This document shows positions 8,644-17,078 of a DNA stretch of 64,000 nucleotides, one piece after another. Source of the stretch: an uncultured Opitutales bacterium (GTDB taxonomy: Bacteria; Verrucomicrobiota; Verrucomicrobiia; Opitutales; Intestinicryptomonadaceae); the NCBI GenBank assembly GCA_900545705.1, contig URAK01000008.1, positions 1 through 64,000 on the forward strand. Reading direction: 5' to 3'. Under the pieces are notes generated by a model that was given only the letters and a program-made list of their open reading frames with translations, had not been told where the DNA came from and searched no databases. The stretch's first letter is position 1. Each line of letters begins with the position of its first letter. The translations under genes were made by a program, and so were the position numbers.

Positions 8644-9149
8644 ATTCCTATTACGGCGTCCTTTACCTTGTCGCCGAGTTCCCTCATCAATACGGGCATG
8701 CTCTCGTATTCGTTTGATATGAGGTTGTTGTTGGGGCCCGTGTAGACGGTTATGAATGCCTTTACGGGGCGGTCCTTAAATATTACCTGCCCGTTCGAGC
8801 GCGTCAAAGTGCATACGGCTGTGGCGGTAATTCTGTACGACGCGGCAAGGGCTGTATCGCTCGCCTTTGTTGCTATCGGGATTTTTTCGTAGTTTACGAT
8901 TGTCGTCGAAAGGGTTGCTTGGGCCTCGCTCTGGTACGCCACGCGCAAGTCAGGCACTTGCATCAGGGCTTTCGAGATTGCGTTTGTAAGCAGCGGGGCG
9001 GCCTGCGGCGCGTACGATACATTTCGCACAGGGCTTACATACACCGAAGAAAACGGAAGGTTTACCGCCGTTCCCGCAAGGCGGTAATTCGAGCAGCCGA
9101 CTATAAACGTCAGCATGCAAACTGCCAATATTGCAAAAATATTTCTCAT
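8637..9149 (-). CDS. LptE-like outer-membrane lipoprotein
   Basis: The product from ATG 9149 (170 residues) begins MRNIFAILAVCMLTFIVGC, a lipoprotein signal peptide with cleavage before Cys. The mature part (CSNYRLAGTA, then a beta-alpha domain with NAISKALMQVP and LTRSNGQVIF) follows the pattern of LptE, the partner that plugs LptD and helps insert lipopolysaccharide. The longer start at 9191 is unlikely, because ATG 9149 overlaps the upstream stop as ATGA and places the signal peptide at the N-terminus. The family call rests on architecture and position after a BamD-like gene; the lipoprotein call is firm. Confidence 0.78.
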   Translation of the reverse strand: MRNIFAILAVCMLTFIVGCSNYRLAGTAVNLPFSSVYVSPVRNVSYAPQAAPLLTNAISKALMQVPDLRVAYQSEAQATLSTTIVNYEKIPIATKASDTALAASYRITATAVCTLTRSNGQVIFKDRPVKAFITVYTGPNNNLISNEYESMPVLMRELGDKVKDAVIGIW

Positions 9150-10432
9150 AGAACGTCGTCGGTTGCGTTGTCGATTTGCGACTGCGTCCATTGGTAGAAG
9201 CCGTCGTCGAAAAGGTAGTCTCCGAGGCCGTCGCCGTACATCGGCGCGAGCTCCTCGTATGATTGCACGGAGCCGTCGGGCATTACCTGCTCGACCACCG
9301 CCGCACCGGGAGTTTCGAGGAATTGGTCGACAGACATCTCCTCAAACGCCTCGCTGTTTAGTTTTTCGATATGGGTGTCGTCCTCGAGTTCCGACAGGCT
9401 CATCGGCTTGTACCTGCCCCATATCCAGTCATACGGGGTCATCGGCGCCGGAATGCCTTCGCGAATTTTTTTTAGCTGCGCCTCGGCCTCTTTCGCGGCC
9501 GGGCTGTTGGGCGCAAGCGTTATGGTCTCGTTGTAAAATATCGACGCCGCGACTCCGTTGTTGCGGTAGTAGTAATAGAAATCCCCCATTACAAGGCGGC
9601 TGCGCGCGTACGTATCCTCCATTGCTTCAAGGCCCTCCTCGGCGCGCGCCACTTGGGATTCGTTCGGGAATAGTATTAGATAGTCGTTGAAAAAACTTAT
9701 GGCGTTGCGCGTCGGAGTCTGGTCGTATTCGGGGCCTTGCACAAGCGACCTGTAAACCTTCGCCATTTGCAGGTAGGCGTCGGAGGCAAACATGCTCTTG
9801 GGATAATTGTTTATCAGCCTGTCGAGCGCATCGAACGCAACGTCCGGCTTGTCCTCCTGCTCGGCAATAATGGATATGTTCATCAGCGCTATGGGAGAAT
9901 AGTCGCTATACGGGGCGTCCTTTACGACGGATTCGTAGATTTTTATTGCGTCGTTATAATTTGTAAACCACGGGAACCAACCCCAAAGATACGGAGTTGC
10001 GCCGCTTTGGATTGTTGCGGCAACGTCGTATTCCGCCCCTATTATTTGGTTAAAGCGCGGATAGTCAGGATATTTTTTCACAATTTCCTGCAAGGCGTCA
10101 AACGCGTCCATAAACTGTCCGCGTTTTACAAACGCCTGTGACATCTGGTAATACGCCTCTGGCGCGAAAATGGAATTTGGGTAGTCGTTCACGACGATTT
10201 GATAGTATCCCAAAGCGGCCCAATAATCGCCTTCGTCGAGGGCCTTTTTGCCTTCGTTCATCGCTTCGAGCGCGTTTTGGACATTGATGTTTTCACCGAG
10301 AACATTGGCCAGAACACCGCCCTGCACCTGCCAGCCTTTGTCGGGTGTCCAGACCAAATCGGCGCGGACTGCGCAATACGCAACACACAATACCGCGAAC
10401 CCAACGCTTCTTATAATTGAAGTGATTTTCAT
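9146..10432 (-). CDS. BamD/YfiO-like TPR outer-membrane assembly protein
   Basis: Starting at ATG 10432 the product has 428 residues with a signal peptide (MKITSIIRSVGFAVLCVAYCAVRA). A series of tetratricopeptide repeats follows (NEGKKALDEGDYWAALGYYQIVVNDYP, EAYYQMSQAFVKRGQFMDAF, and later YPKSMFASDAYLQMAKVYRS), the fold and spacing of BamD/YfiO and CpoB-type proteins. No lipobox Cys ends the signal, so it may be periplasmic rather than a lipoprotein. The acidic C-terminal 100 residues are extra to BamD. It heads the long minus-strand operon and overlaps the LptE-like gene by ATGA, which supports an envelope-assembly role. Confidence 0.78.
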   Translation of the reverse strand: MKITSIIRSVGFAVLCVAYCAVRADLVWTPDKGWQVQGGVLANVLGENINVQNALEAMNEGKKALDEGDYWAALGYYQIVVNDYPNSIFAPEAYYQMSQAFVKRGQFMDAFDALQEIVKKYPDYPRFNQIIGAEYDVAATIQSGATPYLWGWFPWFTNYNDAIKIYESVVKDAPYSDYSPIALMNISIIAEQEDKPDVAFDALDRLINNYPKSMFASDAYLQMAKVYRSLVQGPEYDQTPTRNAISFFNDYLILFPNESQVARAEEGLEAMEDTYARSRLVMGDFYYYYRNNGVAASIFYNETITLAPNSPAAKEAEAQLKKIREGIPAPMTPYDWIWGRYKPMSLSELEDDTHIEKLNSEAFEEMSVDQFLETPGAAVVEQVMPDGSVQSYEELAPMYGDGLGDYLFDDGFYQWTQSQIDNATDDVL

Positions 10433-11012
10433 TTTCGCATCTATTAGAACATTAAAAACCGGCAAATGGCAACAGAAATTCTACCCCCATTTTTACGGCT
10501 GCATAAAAATCCCATTTTTTCCCGCATAACGTTTTTTATCCCTTACGCCGCTCGCCCAAAAAAAACAAATATGCACAATAAAAAATTTTTTATCCTATGG
10601 CAGTTTTTTTAATCGCTCTCTATATTTAGAAAAAAATTTTTCCACGTTAAAGATTCCGCGCGCAATTTAGAAAATTTAAGGGTGCGCCGCAATGAAATTC
10701 GTTAAAACTTCCCCAACATCATCTTCATGGCGACAATACTTGCGCTTTTTTTGAATAAAAAACCGCGGCAATAAAAATTTCAGCTAATTATACTTGTAGC
10801 AAGAGCAGTGGCTCGCTCATGCTATTAGCCGAAAGAAAAAAAATTCCGATTCCAATTCGCGGCGGCAATTTCATCTACAATTTGCGCCAACGAAAATACT
10901 TAATGCGATTTTTAAACAAATACCGCCGCTTGCCCTGCGATTCATGTTTTGTAGATATTAAATAATTACAATACGAGAACCCGCACACTCTCCCACCTAC
11001 GGGAAAGCTATA
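10433..11012. other. Intergenic region, no gene seen
   Basis: AT-rich DNA with many A/T runs, upstream of the BamD-like gene and downstream of the methylthiotransferase gene. An imperfect hairpin lies at about 10783-10828 (TAGCA/TGCTA and GAGC/GCTC stems around a short loop). No tRNA or open reading frame of quality was found. Confidence 0.5.
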
Positions 11013-12323
11013 TTATTTTCCACACCGCACTGCCGACGCCAAGACCCTTGACGAGTCTATAATACTTTCGAGCCGCGCAAAAGCCATCGTATTTTTCAAT
11101 CCGCTTGAAGCGCCGCAAACTTCAAGCCGAATATAGTTGTCTGTGTACGCAAGGTACCTTCCGCCTTCAATCGGCTTTTCAAAGAGGATTGGACGAACCT
11201 TGCCAAGCTGCGACGCCATAAACCTCTCGTGCATTTGCGCGGCAGCGGCGCGCAAGTCGTCTGAGCGCATGCGGCGCACGCGCGGCGGCGGCGTATCCGC
11301 GCCCATTGTGGCTGCGAGCGTCTTAGGGCGCGGGGAAAATGTGAATACATGAGCGTACGAAAGCCCGCTTGAAAGCATCGCTTCCTTCGTCTCAAGATAG
11401 TCGCAATCCCTCTCAAACGGGTGCCCGCAAATAATGTCCGCCCCAATGGAGATATCCGCGCACTTGTCCTTGGCCTTGCGCACAAACTCCAGAAATTCCG
11501 CCGCCGTATTTTTGCGGCGCATGGCTTTCAAAACCCTGTCGCACAGGCTCTGGGCGCATACGTGAAAATGCGGCTGCAATTTGTGCGAATTGTCCGCCGC
11601 GCGCTCCAAAAGGGCGTCGACAGGCATATCCTGCGGCTCTATGCTCCCTATGCGTATGCGCGACAGTCCGCCTATTTCATCAAGCGCATCGACAAGTTCG
11701 ACAAGCCCCCCTTCGGGAGTCGAGAATTTTGTTATGTTTATGCCGGTGAGGGTTATTTCTCGGGCTCCGCGGGCGGCAAGGTTTTTTGCGTCCTCTAATA
11801 TTTCTCCAAAACCCCTGCTTCTCGGCCTCCCCCTCGCCCGCGGGATTACGCAATAGCTGCAACAGTTGTCGCAGCCGTCCTGTATTTTCAGATTTACCCT
11901 GTCGTCGATAAATCCGCACTCGGATACAGAAAATTCTCCAGTTGCGGGCTCGGTTTTTTCGGCATTCCCCGCGCCTGCCGCCGACAGTAGCATATCGATT
12001 ACCCCGCTTTTCGACGGATTGCCTGTCACTATTTTTACATTACTTATTTTTCCGACTTCTCCCGGCGCAATTTGGGCGTAGCAGCCTGTCACCGCAATCA
12101 GAGAATCCGGATTTGCCCGGGCAAAAATCCTTATTACCTGGCGTGTCTTTGCCTGCGCAAGCACTGTCAATGCGCATGAGTTAACCACCGCAAAATCCGC
12201 CTTTTCCCCCCAAGGTACAACTTCCAACCCGCGGGCGCGCGCAATGTCAGCCAGCGCGAACGACTCATACGCGTTTACCCTGCACCCGAGATTGTATATC
12301 GCAATTTTTAGCGGGGAGTCCAT
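11013..12323 (-). CDS. mtaB: MtaB-type tRNA t6A37 methylthiotransferase
   Basis: Radical-SAM methylthiotransferase that likely converts t6A to ms2t6A at tRNA position 37. The N-terminal MTTase domain has NLGCRVNAYES, NSCALT and TGCYAQI cysteines; the radical-SAM core has DGCDNCCSYCVIPRARG near residue 150 and LTGINI. The opening NLGCRVN with NSCALT is typical of MtaB rather than MiaB or RimO. Length of 436 residues is normal. ATG at 12323. It stands alone on the minus strand; no clear terminator follows. Confidence 0.9.
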   Translation of the reverse strand: MDSPLKIAIYNLGCRVNAYESFALADIARARGLEVVPWGEKADFAVVNSCALTVLAQAKTRQVIRIFARANPDSLIAVTGCYAQIAPGEVGKISNVKIVTGNPSKSGVIDMLLSAAGAGNAEKTEPATGEFSVSECGFIDDRVNLKIQDGCDNCCSYCVIPRARGRPRSRGFGEILEDAKNLAARGAREITLTGINITKFSTPEGGLVELVDALDEIGGLSRIRIGSIEPQDMPVDALLERAADNSHKLQPHFHVCAQSLCDRVLKAMRRKNTAAEFLEFVRKAKDKCADISIGADIICGHPFERDCDYLETKEAMLSSGLSYAHVFTFSPRPKTLAATMGADTPPPRVRRMRSDDLRAAAAQMHERFMASQLGKVRPILFEKPIEGGRYLAYTDNYIRLEVCGASSGLKNTMAFARLESIIDSSRVLASAVRCGK

Positions 12324-12530
12324 GTCGATTGGCTATTTTATTTTGCGGAGCATTAAAAAGAAAATTTATACAAAATCGCGCGGCGCGCTACATTCAAGTC
12401 GCCGCGGCTGCAAACGCATCTAAAAAAACGTAAGCGCCCTGCGGCAGCGCCAAAATTGAGCTTTTGCGCGGAATGATTTAGAACTTATTGCGGCGCGGCT
12501 TTTCCAGCCCGCGCTCCAGCCGAAGGCCGG

Positions 12531-12562
12531 CAAAAAAAAAAGCTCCTGCGCGGAGCTTTATA
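12531..12562 (-). terminator. Rho-independent terminator of the rpmJ-rpmE operon
   Basis: Stem AAGCTCC/GGAGCTT at 12540-12558 with a five-base loop; on the minus strand it is followed by a long run of T. It lies about 20 bases past the rpmE stop. Confidence 0.85.
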
Positions 12563-12580
12563 AAAGATATTTATGCGCGA

Positions 12581-12832
12581 TTAGCGCGAGCGAACGCGCG
12601 AAAACTTCTTCTGGAACTTTTCGACGCGGCCGGCAGTGTCGACAAAGCGCTTTTCGCCGGTATAGGCGGGGTGGGAATCGCTCGTGACGTCGCGGGTAAT
12701 CATATAGCAGTCCACGCCATCTATCTTTTCAATCTGCTTGCTTTTCATGGTTGAGCGTGTCACAAAGCGCGCGCCGCTCGAAACGTCAACAAAGCACACG
12801 GGGTGGAAATCGGGATGGATTTTGTCTTTCAT
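12581..12832 (-). CDS. rpmE: 50S ribosomal protein bL31, type B
   Basis: The 83-residue product starts MKDKIHPDFHPVCFVDVSSG, the bL31 signature, and has the type B insertion and lacks the CxxC pairs of the zinc-binding form. The ATG at 12832 is preferred to the upstream TTG at 12850 because homologs begin MK.KIHP. A GGAG lies upstream. It follows rpmJ by 25 bases and ends in a strong terminator, giving a two-gene ribosomal protein unit. Confidence 0.93.
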   Translation of the reverse strand: MKDKIHPDFHPVCFVDVSSGARFVTRSTMKSKQIEKIDGVDCYMITRDVTSDSHPAYTGEKRFVDTAGRVEKFQKKFSRVRSR

Positions 12833-12857
12833 TTCTGCTGTAAACTCCAAAAGTTGA

Positions 12858-12983
12858 TTAGCCCTGCTTCGCCTTGTAGCGGGGATTGGTTTTGTTGATG
12901 ATGTAAACGCGGCCTTTCCTGCGCACTACTTTGCAGTCGGGATGGCGCGTTTTCAAAGACTTGATGGACGATACGACTTTCAT
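12858..12983 (-). CDS. rpmJ: 50S ribosomal protein bL36
   Basis: A 41-residue product, too short for routine ORF lists: it begins MKVVSSIKSLKTRHPDCKVV and continues RRKGRVYIINKTNPRYKAKQG, which is the bL36 pattern. It keeps only one of the cysteines of the zinc-ribbon form, so it is the long C-minus variant that usually pairs with type B bL31. In many bacteria such pairs are used under zinc limitation; here I cannot tell whether zinc-binding paralogs exist elsewhere. ATG at 12983; rpmE follows directly. Confidence 0.9.
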   Translation of the reverse strand: MKVVSSIKSLKTRHPDCKVVRRKGRVYIINKTNPRYKAKQG

Positions 12984-13027
12984 GTCAACTCTCTCTTCTC
13001 TTTGCTGAATTTAATTAAAAGACGCTT

Positions 13028-13056
13028 ATGAAATACGCCGCCCTCAACTTTGTCAA
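13028..13056 (-). promoter_or_regulatory. Sigma-70 promoter for rpmJ-rpmE
   Basis: On the minus strand a perfect -35 TTGACA (13051-13056) is followed after 17 bases by TTTCAT (13028-13033), a fair -10. It lies 45 bases before the rpmJ ATG. Confidence 0.45.
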
Positions 13057-13184
13057 CATATTTTTTATATTCTATTTGGCGGCCTTGTTCGGCGGTCTAT
13101 CGGCGCGCCCGCCAAACCGTTAGAATAAAAGTCTCGATCGAACCTGCCAAGAGCGCGGGGGCTGTAAATGGCGAGTGCTGCGCA

Positions 13185-13976
13185 TCAGCCGATTGGCCGC
13201 CTGTCGGAAAATACGGGAATTCTCGCGCGGATTTCGTCCACCATACCCAAATCTATGTCGGCTAATGCCAGGCTTTCCTCGTCCGGAGGGCACTCAGCCA
13301 CAATTTCGCCCCATGGGTCGAAAACCGCCGACATACCGCAGTACTTTACGCTTCCCCCGCGGAAAACCTCAGGCCCGCATTGGTTGACCGCCGCCACATA
13401 GCACTGGTTTTCTATTGCGCGGGCGCGGCATAGAATCCGCCAGTGCTCCGAGCGCGGATGCGGAAACGCCGCACATATTATTATAAGTTTTGCCCCCATG
13501 TCGGCAAGGCGCATAAAAAGTTCTGGAAATCGGATGTCGTAGCATACAGCAAAGCCTACTTTGCCCAAAGGGGAATTATTTACGACGGCGGATTTTCCCG
13601 GTGTCACAAACCTGTCTTCGTGAAATACTCCGAAAAGGTGGATTTTGTCGTAATGAGCAAGCTCACGTCCGTCGGGAGCGTAAAGCGCAAGCCTGTTGCT
13701 CGGCGCGCGCCAGCCAGGCTCAATATGCGGGAACGAGCCTGCTACTGCCACGGAATTTGCGGCGGCGATATCCGACAGCCGCTCCTCAATTTCGCACGGA
13801 TGCTTTTCGAGGAATTCCGCATTTTTTTTGTAGTCGAAACCCGAGACGAACATTTCCGGGAATACGACAAGCTCCACGGATTGTGCGGCGGCCTCCTTTG
13901 CTGTTGCCGCCGCCCTGTCGAGATTTTTTTCAAATTCTCCGCGAATTACGGCGGTTTGCGCTAAAGCAATTTTCAT
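13185..13976 (-). CDS. Carbon-nitrogen hydrolase (nitrilase superfamily, omega-amidase-like)
   Basis: The 263-residue product from ATG 13976 carries the superfamily's catalytic triad: Glu in VVFPEMFVSGF near residue 43, Lys in HYDKIHLFG near 112, and Cys in GFAVCYDIRFPELF near 147. The architecture fits small omega-amidases (NIT2/YafV-like) that deaminate alpha-keto acid amides; the exact substrate is inferred. The longer reading frame up to 14162 is rejected because MKIALAQTAV is the family's normal start and the ATG overlaps the upstream TGA as ATGA. Confidence 0.9.
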   Translation of the reverse strand: MKIALAQTAVIRGEFEKNLDRAAATAKEAAAQSVELVVFPEMFVSGFDYKKNAEFLEKHPCEIEERLSDIAAANSVAVAGSFPHIEPGWRAPSNRLALYAPDGRELAHYDKIHLFGVFHEDRFVTPGKSAVVNNSPLGKVGFAVCYDIRFPELFMRLADMGAKLIIICAAFPHPRSEHWRILCRARAIENQCYVAAVNQCGPEVFRGGSVKYCGMSAVFDPWGEIVAECPPDEESLALADIDLGMVDEIRARIPVFSDRRPIG

Positions 13977-14347
13977 ATAAATTTTAAAGTTTTTACGGCG
14001 GAGCAACCGTCGAGGGCGTTTATTTTCTTTAATATTGAGCGTGCCGAGAATTGGAGTTCTTGGCGGACTTGCGGATTTTGCGCGCATGCGTATAAAATTC
14101 CAGCGCGCATATTTGCCGGCGAAGACTTGCCCGCGAATTTCGGCGGAACGCATTTTTGCCAATTCTCTACTATTGTTTCAAATGAGGATTTTGACTTAAC
14201 CTTGGCGGATATTCTCGCCATCAGCTTTTCAACTATTTTATCCGAGCGCATTGGGGCGCCGCCCGTTGAGCGCGCGCGCGAAATCTTTTCGCGGTAGGGC
14301 ATTCCACGAAAATCGCTGAGAATCCTGCTATCTTCGTTTAAAGACAT
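13973..14347 (-). CDS. DUF721 (DciA-like) protein
   Basis: The 124-residue basic protein resembles DUF721 proteins, which include DciA, the loader of the replicative helicase: a helix followed by IVENWQKCVPPKFAGKSSP, then YACAQNPQVRQELQFSARSILKKIN. Weak conservation is normal in this family. Start ATG at 14347; overlaps the nitrilase gene by four bases and the Nudix gene by ten, so the three are one operon. Role in helicase loading is inference. Confidence 0.6.
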   Translation of the reverse strand: MSLNEDSRILSDFRGMPYREKISRARSTGGAPMRSDKIVEKLMARISAKVKSKSSFETIVENWQKCVPPKFAGKSSPANMRAGILYACAQNPQVRQELQFSARSILKKINALDGCSAVKTLKFI

Positions 14348-14946
14348 TTTTGCGCCGCCCTATCAGCCAAAAATTTTTCGAGGAAAAAAACGCAGTTTAT
14401 CGCGATTGAATGGTAAATCTTTCCGGATTTAACCATTGGCCAAAGCTCGGACACCCGCGCGAGTTTTGTCTGAATTTCCTCGTTTGAGTCCCAGTGCGGC
14501 TCCGAGATTTTCCTTGCCGAATCAATAACTACAAAGTGCGAGAGGTTTTCATGCAGAGCCGGATTTGGAGAATAAGACGCCAAGAGTACGGGATTTTCGC
14601 CGGCATAGCCCGTCTCCTCCAAAAGTTCGCGCACAGCCGCCTTTTCCGGGGATTCCGAAGTCTCGATTATTCCGCCGGGAAATTCCCAAGACATTTTGCC
14701 GCTTGCAAATCTGTACTGGTTTACAAGGACCACAAAGGGGTCAGACGGGCAGCCTGAATCGACGAGCGCCGCAGTCTGGACCCAGTCGTTTGAGCGATTG
14801 ACGTAAAAATCGCCCGTGCGGCCGTCAGGGTGGCGCATGGTCTTTTTTACTATTTTAAAAACTTTACAGTCCGCGACTGGGGTTTCGGAAATTTCCTTCC
14901 AGGCGCGCGGAGTTGCTTCGGTATTCATAGTAATATGAGAGTGCAT
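14338..14946 (-). CDS. Nudix hydrolase (ADP-ribose pyrophosphatase-like)
   Basis: The Nudix box is intact: GGIIETSESPEKAAVRELLEETGY near residues 93-116 (split by the G, E, RE and EE residues required for metal binding). The N-terminal beta sheet and PNPALHENLSHF region fit ADP-ribose/NDP-sugar pyrophosphatases. An internal ATG at 14928 (MNTEATP) is an equally plausible start. First gene of the Nudix-DUF721-nitrilase operon. Confidence 0.88.
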   Translation of the reverse strand: MHSHITMNTEATPRAWKEISETPVADCKVFKIVKKTMRHPDGRTGDFYVNRSNDWVQTAALVDSGCPSDPFVVLVNQYRFASGKMSWEFPGGIIETSESPEKAAVRELLEETGYAGENPVLLASYSPNPALHENLSHFVVIDSARKISEPHWDSNEEIQTKLARVSELWPMVKSGKIYHSIAINCVFFLEKFLADRAAQKCL

Positions 14947-15199
14947 TACGGCGGATTTACCGCAAGTAAATTTATATGCAAAAATCGAAATTATATTAAA
15001 CTATATGCCGCTAAAATAAAAATGAATTTTGCGTTCTGCCCCTTTTTTATAATTTCGAGGAACAAAATCTTTTTCAATGGGTTGTAGAAATTAAACCCAA
15101 AGGTGTTAATCCGATATATTTTGTGCTAATATCGCAATAAATTGTTTGACATTGAATACACTTGTTTTAGCTTTTAAATTTAGATTTAAAATTAACATT

Positions 15200-16564
15200 A
15201 TGGATATGAAAAAGTTATCTATATACGCTTTAGCGGCTTTTTCCATGATTGGCACTCTGGGAGCAGAAAGCCTTTCGCTAATTACGGGAGAAAATGGCGA
15301 GATTTCAGAAAAATTTGATTGGAACGACACTTCAAAATGGACCCCCACAGTGTCGGAAGTTGCCGGCAACGACCTCAACCTGAACTTTTCCACCACCACG
15401 GAAGTGACTTCGACGATCAATGCAGGCTTTACTGCGGGAGATGTTGTTGTAAACGTAAAACAAAACGCGCCATCGGCATCTGACGGTGGGAAAGGCCACT
15501 TTTTTGTAAATATTGAAGGCAATACAACTTTTGACAGCCTCACATATAATATGACCTCTCCGGCATGGTGGGGCTCATATATTAGGATAAAAACCGGCTC
15601 TACCCTGACCATAAATAACGACTTATATGCCGGCAATAGCGGCACAAATGCAAATTTTATAAATTTTGTATCAAATAATCTGGCCGACTATTTGGGCAAT
15701 ATCTACGTAAAGGGCAATTTGGTGTTTACCTCCAACGAATACCATCCTCAAACACACGCTTTATGGACCCAGCTTGGAGACTTTACAGTAAAGGGAGCTT
15801 TTGTAATGAAAGCTGCAAACGTAGGCGACGCTGGTAGGTGGAGAATTTCAAATGGCAAAACAACCATAGGCGGACTTTCGGGAGAAAGCACCTCAGTACA
15901 TCAGATATACATAGACAACGACACTTCCATAACATTTACAAATAAATCCGATTACTCGTGGAACGGCTCTATAACCGACGCCGACAGCGGGGCGGCAAAC
16001 TCTAAGAAATTCAATATAGTAATGGACGCCTCCGCCACCGGCAAGCAAACGATGTCAATAACAGGCGGTTCGCTTAACGACATCACTCTAAACGGCGGAA
16101 AATTTATACTATCTTCGGCAACCGCCACAACGGGCAAAGTATCCCTAAACGGCGGATATTTTGGGGTTGGGAACAACAGCACCGCGATAAATTCCGCGGA
16201 GTGGAATTCCGGCGGGTTGTTGTTCGATATGGCAGCTATTGAAAACGGATATAAAATCACGATAGAAAATTCCTTCACCAAAAACGGCGACGGGCTGATA
16301 GAGATTGATTTTGACGGCCTAAACGGCGCCGACTATATTGGGGATACTTTTGATTTGATAACCGCAGGCTCACTCGAGGGCTTTGACGTTGACAACGCGA
16401 ACACAGACTTTGTCGCAAAAAATCTGTACGGGGCATTGGCCGACTTCGTCTGGGACGGGAACAGCCTGTCCGTGACGTTCACGCAAATTCCGGAACCTGC
16501 TGCCTTAGCCGCAATTATCGGCGCCGCCGCGCTGATTTTGGCCTTGCGCAGAAGAAGGGACTAA
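15200..16564 (+). CDS. PEP-CTERM secreted protein
   Basis: Exported surface protein. From ATG 15200 (or ATG 15206) it has a signal peptide (KKLSIYALAAFSMIGTLGAES). The long middle part is Thr/Asn/Gly rich with repeated beta-type segments (SLTYNMTSPAWWGSYIRIKTG and others), like the passenger repeats of verrucomicrobial PEP-CTERM/autotransporter-like proteins. The tail is IPEPAALA, a hydrophobic helix and RRRRD, the PEP-CTERM anchor removed by an exosortase. The apparent upstream start at 15146 is a TTG inside TTGACA and gives a poor N-terminus. No exosortase gene lies in the window. Ligand or function unknown. Confidence 0.9.
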   Translation: MDMKKLSIYALAAFSMIGTLGAESLSLITGENGEISEKFDWNDTSKWTPTVSEVAGNDLNLNFSTTTEVTSTINAGFTAGDVVVNVKQNAPSASDGGKGHFFVNIEGNTTFDSLTYNMTSPAWWGSYIRIKTGSTLTINNDLYAGNSGTNANFINFVSNNLADYLGNIYVKGNLVFTSNEYHPQTHALWTQLGDFTVKGAFVMKAANVGDAGRWRISNGKTTIGGLSGESTSVHQIYIDNDTSITFTNKSDYSWNGSITDADSGAANSKKFNIVMDASATGKQTMSITGGSLNDITLNGGKFILSSATATTGKVSLNGGYFGVGNNSTAINSAEWNSGGLLFDMAAIENGYKITIENSFTKNGDGLIEIDFDGLNGADYIGDTFDLITAGSLEGFDVDNANTDFVAKNLYGALADFVWDGNSLSVTFTQIPEPAALAAIIGAAALILALRRRRD

Positions 16565-16648
16565 ACGGCAAACTTGGATTATTTCGCGACGGACGTTTTT
16601 AACTCGCGTTTATCCAAAAGTCGAGTTGCACATCTTGAATTATTATAC

Positions 16649-16677
16649 GGACGGTTTTTTAACCGTCCTTTTTTTTG
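16649..16677 (+). terminator. Rho-independent terminator of the PEP-CTERM gene
   Basis: Perfect stem GGACGGTT/AACCGTCC with a T-rich loop followed by nine T. Confidence 0.85.
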
Positions 16678-16966
16678 GGCATAAACAAAAAATTTTTTTG
16701 AGCAGAACACCCCGACATAAATTTTTTTGATAAGCACTGGCCAAACAGACAAAATTTTATCTGGGAAATATGGTCTGAACAGGCATACAAGCTTATAAAA
16801 CAAACCTAGTTGCCTTTTTTATAAAAAGACAGACACGCTTATTTAATTATACGGCGGGCTCTGCGCTTAATTATTCCGCGCACAAAAATAGATTTTCCTA
16901 CCGAAAGATATTTTTCATTTGCAACCTCAGCTATACGGCAAGAACACTATCTTCGGAACGCAGCAT

Positions 16967-16999
16967 AAAAAAAACGGGAAAACTTACGTTTCCCGTTTT
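16967..16999 (-). terminator. Rho-independent terminator of the Gfo/Idh gene
   Basis: Ten-base stem AAACGGGAAA/TTTCCCGTTT around a seven-base loop; on the minus strand it runs into a string of T. It lies 80 bases past the oxidoreductase stop. Confidence 0.85.
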
Positions 17000-17078
17000 A
17001 TTATAAAAAACAATTTCTACAAAAAAGCGCGGCGCGCTATTCTCAAACCGCCGCGGCTAATTTTGCACGCAGGCAAAG

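Larger units (their letters stand above)
16565..17078. other. Convergent intergenic region between the PEP-CTERM and oxidoreductase genes
   Basis: Apart from the two terminators annotated here, no gene or repeat is seen. A weak 74-residue minus-strand frame (16579-16803) crosses the first terminator and has no recognisable features. Confidence 0.5.

Noticed and set aside
15146..15199. Upstream start of the PEP-CTERM protein at 15146
   Set aside because: The codon is TTG inside TTGACA and gives 18 residues with poor signal-peptide properties; ATG 15200 or 15206 fits better.
16579..16803. 74-residue minus-strand frame
   Set aside because: It crosses the terminator at 16649-16677 and shows no coding features.
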